Assembly (NCBI GenBank): GCA_900549495.1
Contig: UROL01000033.1
Span: 1-14,237 of the forward strand
Source of the DNA: an uncultured Eubacteriales bacterium
GTDB lineage: Bacteria > Bacillota > Clostridia > Oscillospirales > Oscillospiraceae
Direction of reading: 5' to 3'
Length of the DNA stretch: 14,237 bases
Shown in pieces: positions 13,526-14,237 of the stretch. Positions within the stretch are counted from its first letter, which is position 1. Each line of letters begins with the position of its first letter. Below the pieces are notes generated by a model. It ran no database searches. It was not told where the DNA came from and was given only the letters and a program-made list of their open reading frames with translations. The position numbers and the translations under genes were made by a program.

Positions 13526-13533
13526 AAAAATGC

Positions 13534-13554
13534 AAATAAGAGTTATTCTTATTT
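13534..13554. promoter_or_regulatory. PerR/Fur-type box, perR operator
   Basis: AAATAAGA (13534-13541) and TCTTATTT (13547-13554) are perfect 8-bp inverted arms with a 5-bp spacer. The AT-rich palindrome lies just after the -10, at the transcription start, where a Fur-family repressor would block its own operon. Its core resembles the ATAAT-type PerR boxes but is not identical to the Bacillus consensus. Confidence 0.72.
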
Positions 13555-13566
13555 AGGAGGCTGCCG

Positions 13567-13953
13567 ATGGAAGCTACAGGTAAGCAATTTCGCAAGAGAA
13601 ACGCAATCCTTGCCTGTCTTCGCCAGTCCAAGGCCCATCCCTCGGCAGAGGATGTCTACCATAGCTTGCAGCAGGAGCATTCGGATATCTCCCTGGCTTC
13701 GGTCTACCGCAATATTAAACTGTTCAAGGACGAGGGCTTGATTATCAGCCTGGGCACCGTGAATGGGGTAGAGCGGCTGGACGGCAGGGTGGATCCCCAT
13801 GTGCACTTTGCGTGCAGTGTCTGCGGCGCGGTGGTGGATGTTCCTGACGTGGATGTTCCCAATAGTGTCCCCCAAGCAACCGAGGAATGCCTTGGCTGCC
13901 GGGTGGACGATACCCGGCTGGTGCTGACCGGCATCTGCAAAAAATGTCTGTAA
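13567..13953 (+). CDS. perR: Fur-family transcriptional repressor, PerR type
   Basis: A 128-residue Fur-family repressor. The winged helix domain is at about residues 5-70 (SAEDVYHSL, SLASVYRNIKLFKDEGLI). The structural zinc site is complete: Cys83/Cys86 (CSVC) and Cys124/Cys127 (CKKC). The sensing metal site has His32, Asp72, His78, His80 and Asp91. By alignment to Bacillus PerR, Asp72 and Asp91 stand where PerR has Asp85 and Asp104, while Fur and Zur usually have Glu at the latter. This supports peroxide sensing by Fe-catalysed His oxidation over iron uptake control. AGGAGG lies six bases before the ATG. It has its own promoter with a palindromic operator and is followed 31 bp later by a rubrerythrin-type gene, the classic PerR target in anaerobes. 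Fur remains a less likely alternative. Confidence 0.88.
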   Translation: MEATGKQFRKRNAILACLRQSKAHPSAEDVYHSLQQEHSDISLASVYRNIKLFKDEGLIISLGTVNGVERLDGRVDPHVHFACSVCGAVVDVPDVDVPNSVPQATEECLGCRVDDTRLVLTGICKKCL

Positions 13954-13984
13954 AAAACAAAAATTAAATCAGGAGGAAAATGTT

Positions 13985-14190
13985 ATGAAAAAGTTTGTTT
14001 GCCCCGTTTGCGGTTATGTCTACGAAGGCGAGGAGATGCCCGCCGATTTCAAGTGCCCCGTTTGCCATGTGGACGGCTCCAAGTTCAAGGTGCTGGACAC
14101 CTCCAAGCTGGCTGCCGAGCATGAGCTGGGCATCTACAAGAAGACCGTGGCCAACAACCCCGACATTCCCGAAGCCGACAAGCAGTGGAT
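13985..14190 (+). CDS. Rubredoxin-domain protein, probably reverse rubrerythrin (cut by contig end)
   Basis: Only the first 68 codons are genomic. They hold a rubredoxin-like Fe(Cys)4 domain with Cys6, Cys9 (CPVCGYVYEG) and Cys24, Cys27 (CPVCH), and then the start of a helical part (KLAAEHELGIYKK). This order, rubredoxin domain first, matches the reverse rubrerythrins of Clostridia, which reduce hydrogen peroxide with electrons from NADH via rubredoxin-type partners. A stand-alone rubredoxin is unlikely because the frame goes on beyond 50 residues. The diiron four-helix domain is not in the window, so the call is partial. AGGAGG lies eight bases before the ATG. Any residues read after position 14190 (ending in LLYTSPSPRD) are adapter translation, not protein. 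Confidence 0.75.
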
Positions 14191-14237
14191 CTGTCTCTTA
14201 TACACATCTCCGAGCCCACGAGACCGAGGCTGATCTC
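14191..14237. other. Nextera adapter read-through (right contig end)
   Basis: 14191-14209 is the reverse complement of the Tn5 mosaic end, 14210-14224 is the Nextera read-2 adapter (CCGAGCCCACGAGAC), 14225-14232 (CGAGGCTG) sits where the i7 sample index belongs, and 14233-14237 (ATCTC) begins the flow-cell primer. None of it is genomic. Confidence 0.98.

Noticed and set aside
1..14237. CRISPR array, insertion sequence, phage or toxin-antitoxin genes
   Set aside because: No regularly spaced direct repeats, transposase, integrase or toxin-like pairs were seen. The only transposon sequence is the library adapter.

Overview
The window is one contig from a Gram-positive anaerobe, most likely a gut-type Clostridia member (Oscillospiraceae/Ruminococcaceae-like). 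This is inferred from strong GGAGG ribosome binding sites, consensus -35/-10 promoters, moderately high GC, HdrABC-type iron-sulfur proteins, and a PerR gene followed by a rubrerythrin-type gene. The exact genus cannot be read from the sequence. Both ends carry untrimmed Nextera transposon-adapter sequence (1-12 and 14191-14237), so the first and last genes are cut by the assembly and not by biology.

Left part (13-3868), all on the minus strand. A dehydrogenase of the lactate/malate family is followed by hdrB, hdrC and hdrA (cut by the contig start) in one tight operon. It has a clear promoter, an operator-like inverted repeat and a roughly 137-nt structured leader. Upstream and in the same direction lies a LysR-type regulator with its own promoter and terminator. 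The operon suggests a soluble redox complex linked to 2-hydroxyacid/2-oxoacid metabolism.

Middle-left (3981-7263). A small three-helix membrane protein and a MATE efflux pump (minus strand, overlapping by 8 bp) are divergent from a second LysR regulator and a GNAT-like protein (plus strand). The two promoters overlap and share one self-complementary -10 octamer (ATTATAAT). A 7-7-7 inverted repeat beside it is a likely LysR site.

Middle (7272-9221). Two tRNA genes, Ser(GCU) and Leu(CAG), each have their own promoter and terminator. They are followed by a low-GC nitrilase-family gene and a SAM-dependent methyltransferase that ends in a strong terminator. The nitrilase gene looks like a foreign insertion next to the tRNA.

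Right part (9232-14190), plus strand. A TetR regulator with a palindrome over its own -35 leads an operon with two exported proteins: a DUF1254/DUF1214 protein and a metallo-beta-lactamase-fold alkyl sulfatase with all metal ligands. This is the most unusual system in the window. After a terminator come perR, with a 21-bp palindromic operator just downstream of its -10, and the start of a rubrerythrin-type gene with an N-terminal rubredoxin domain. This pair is a peroxide-defence unit.
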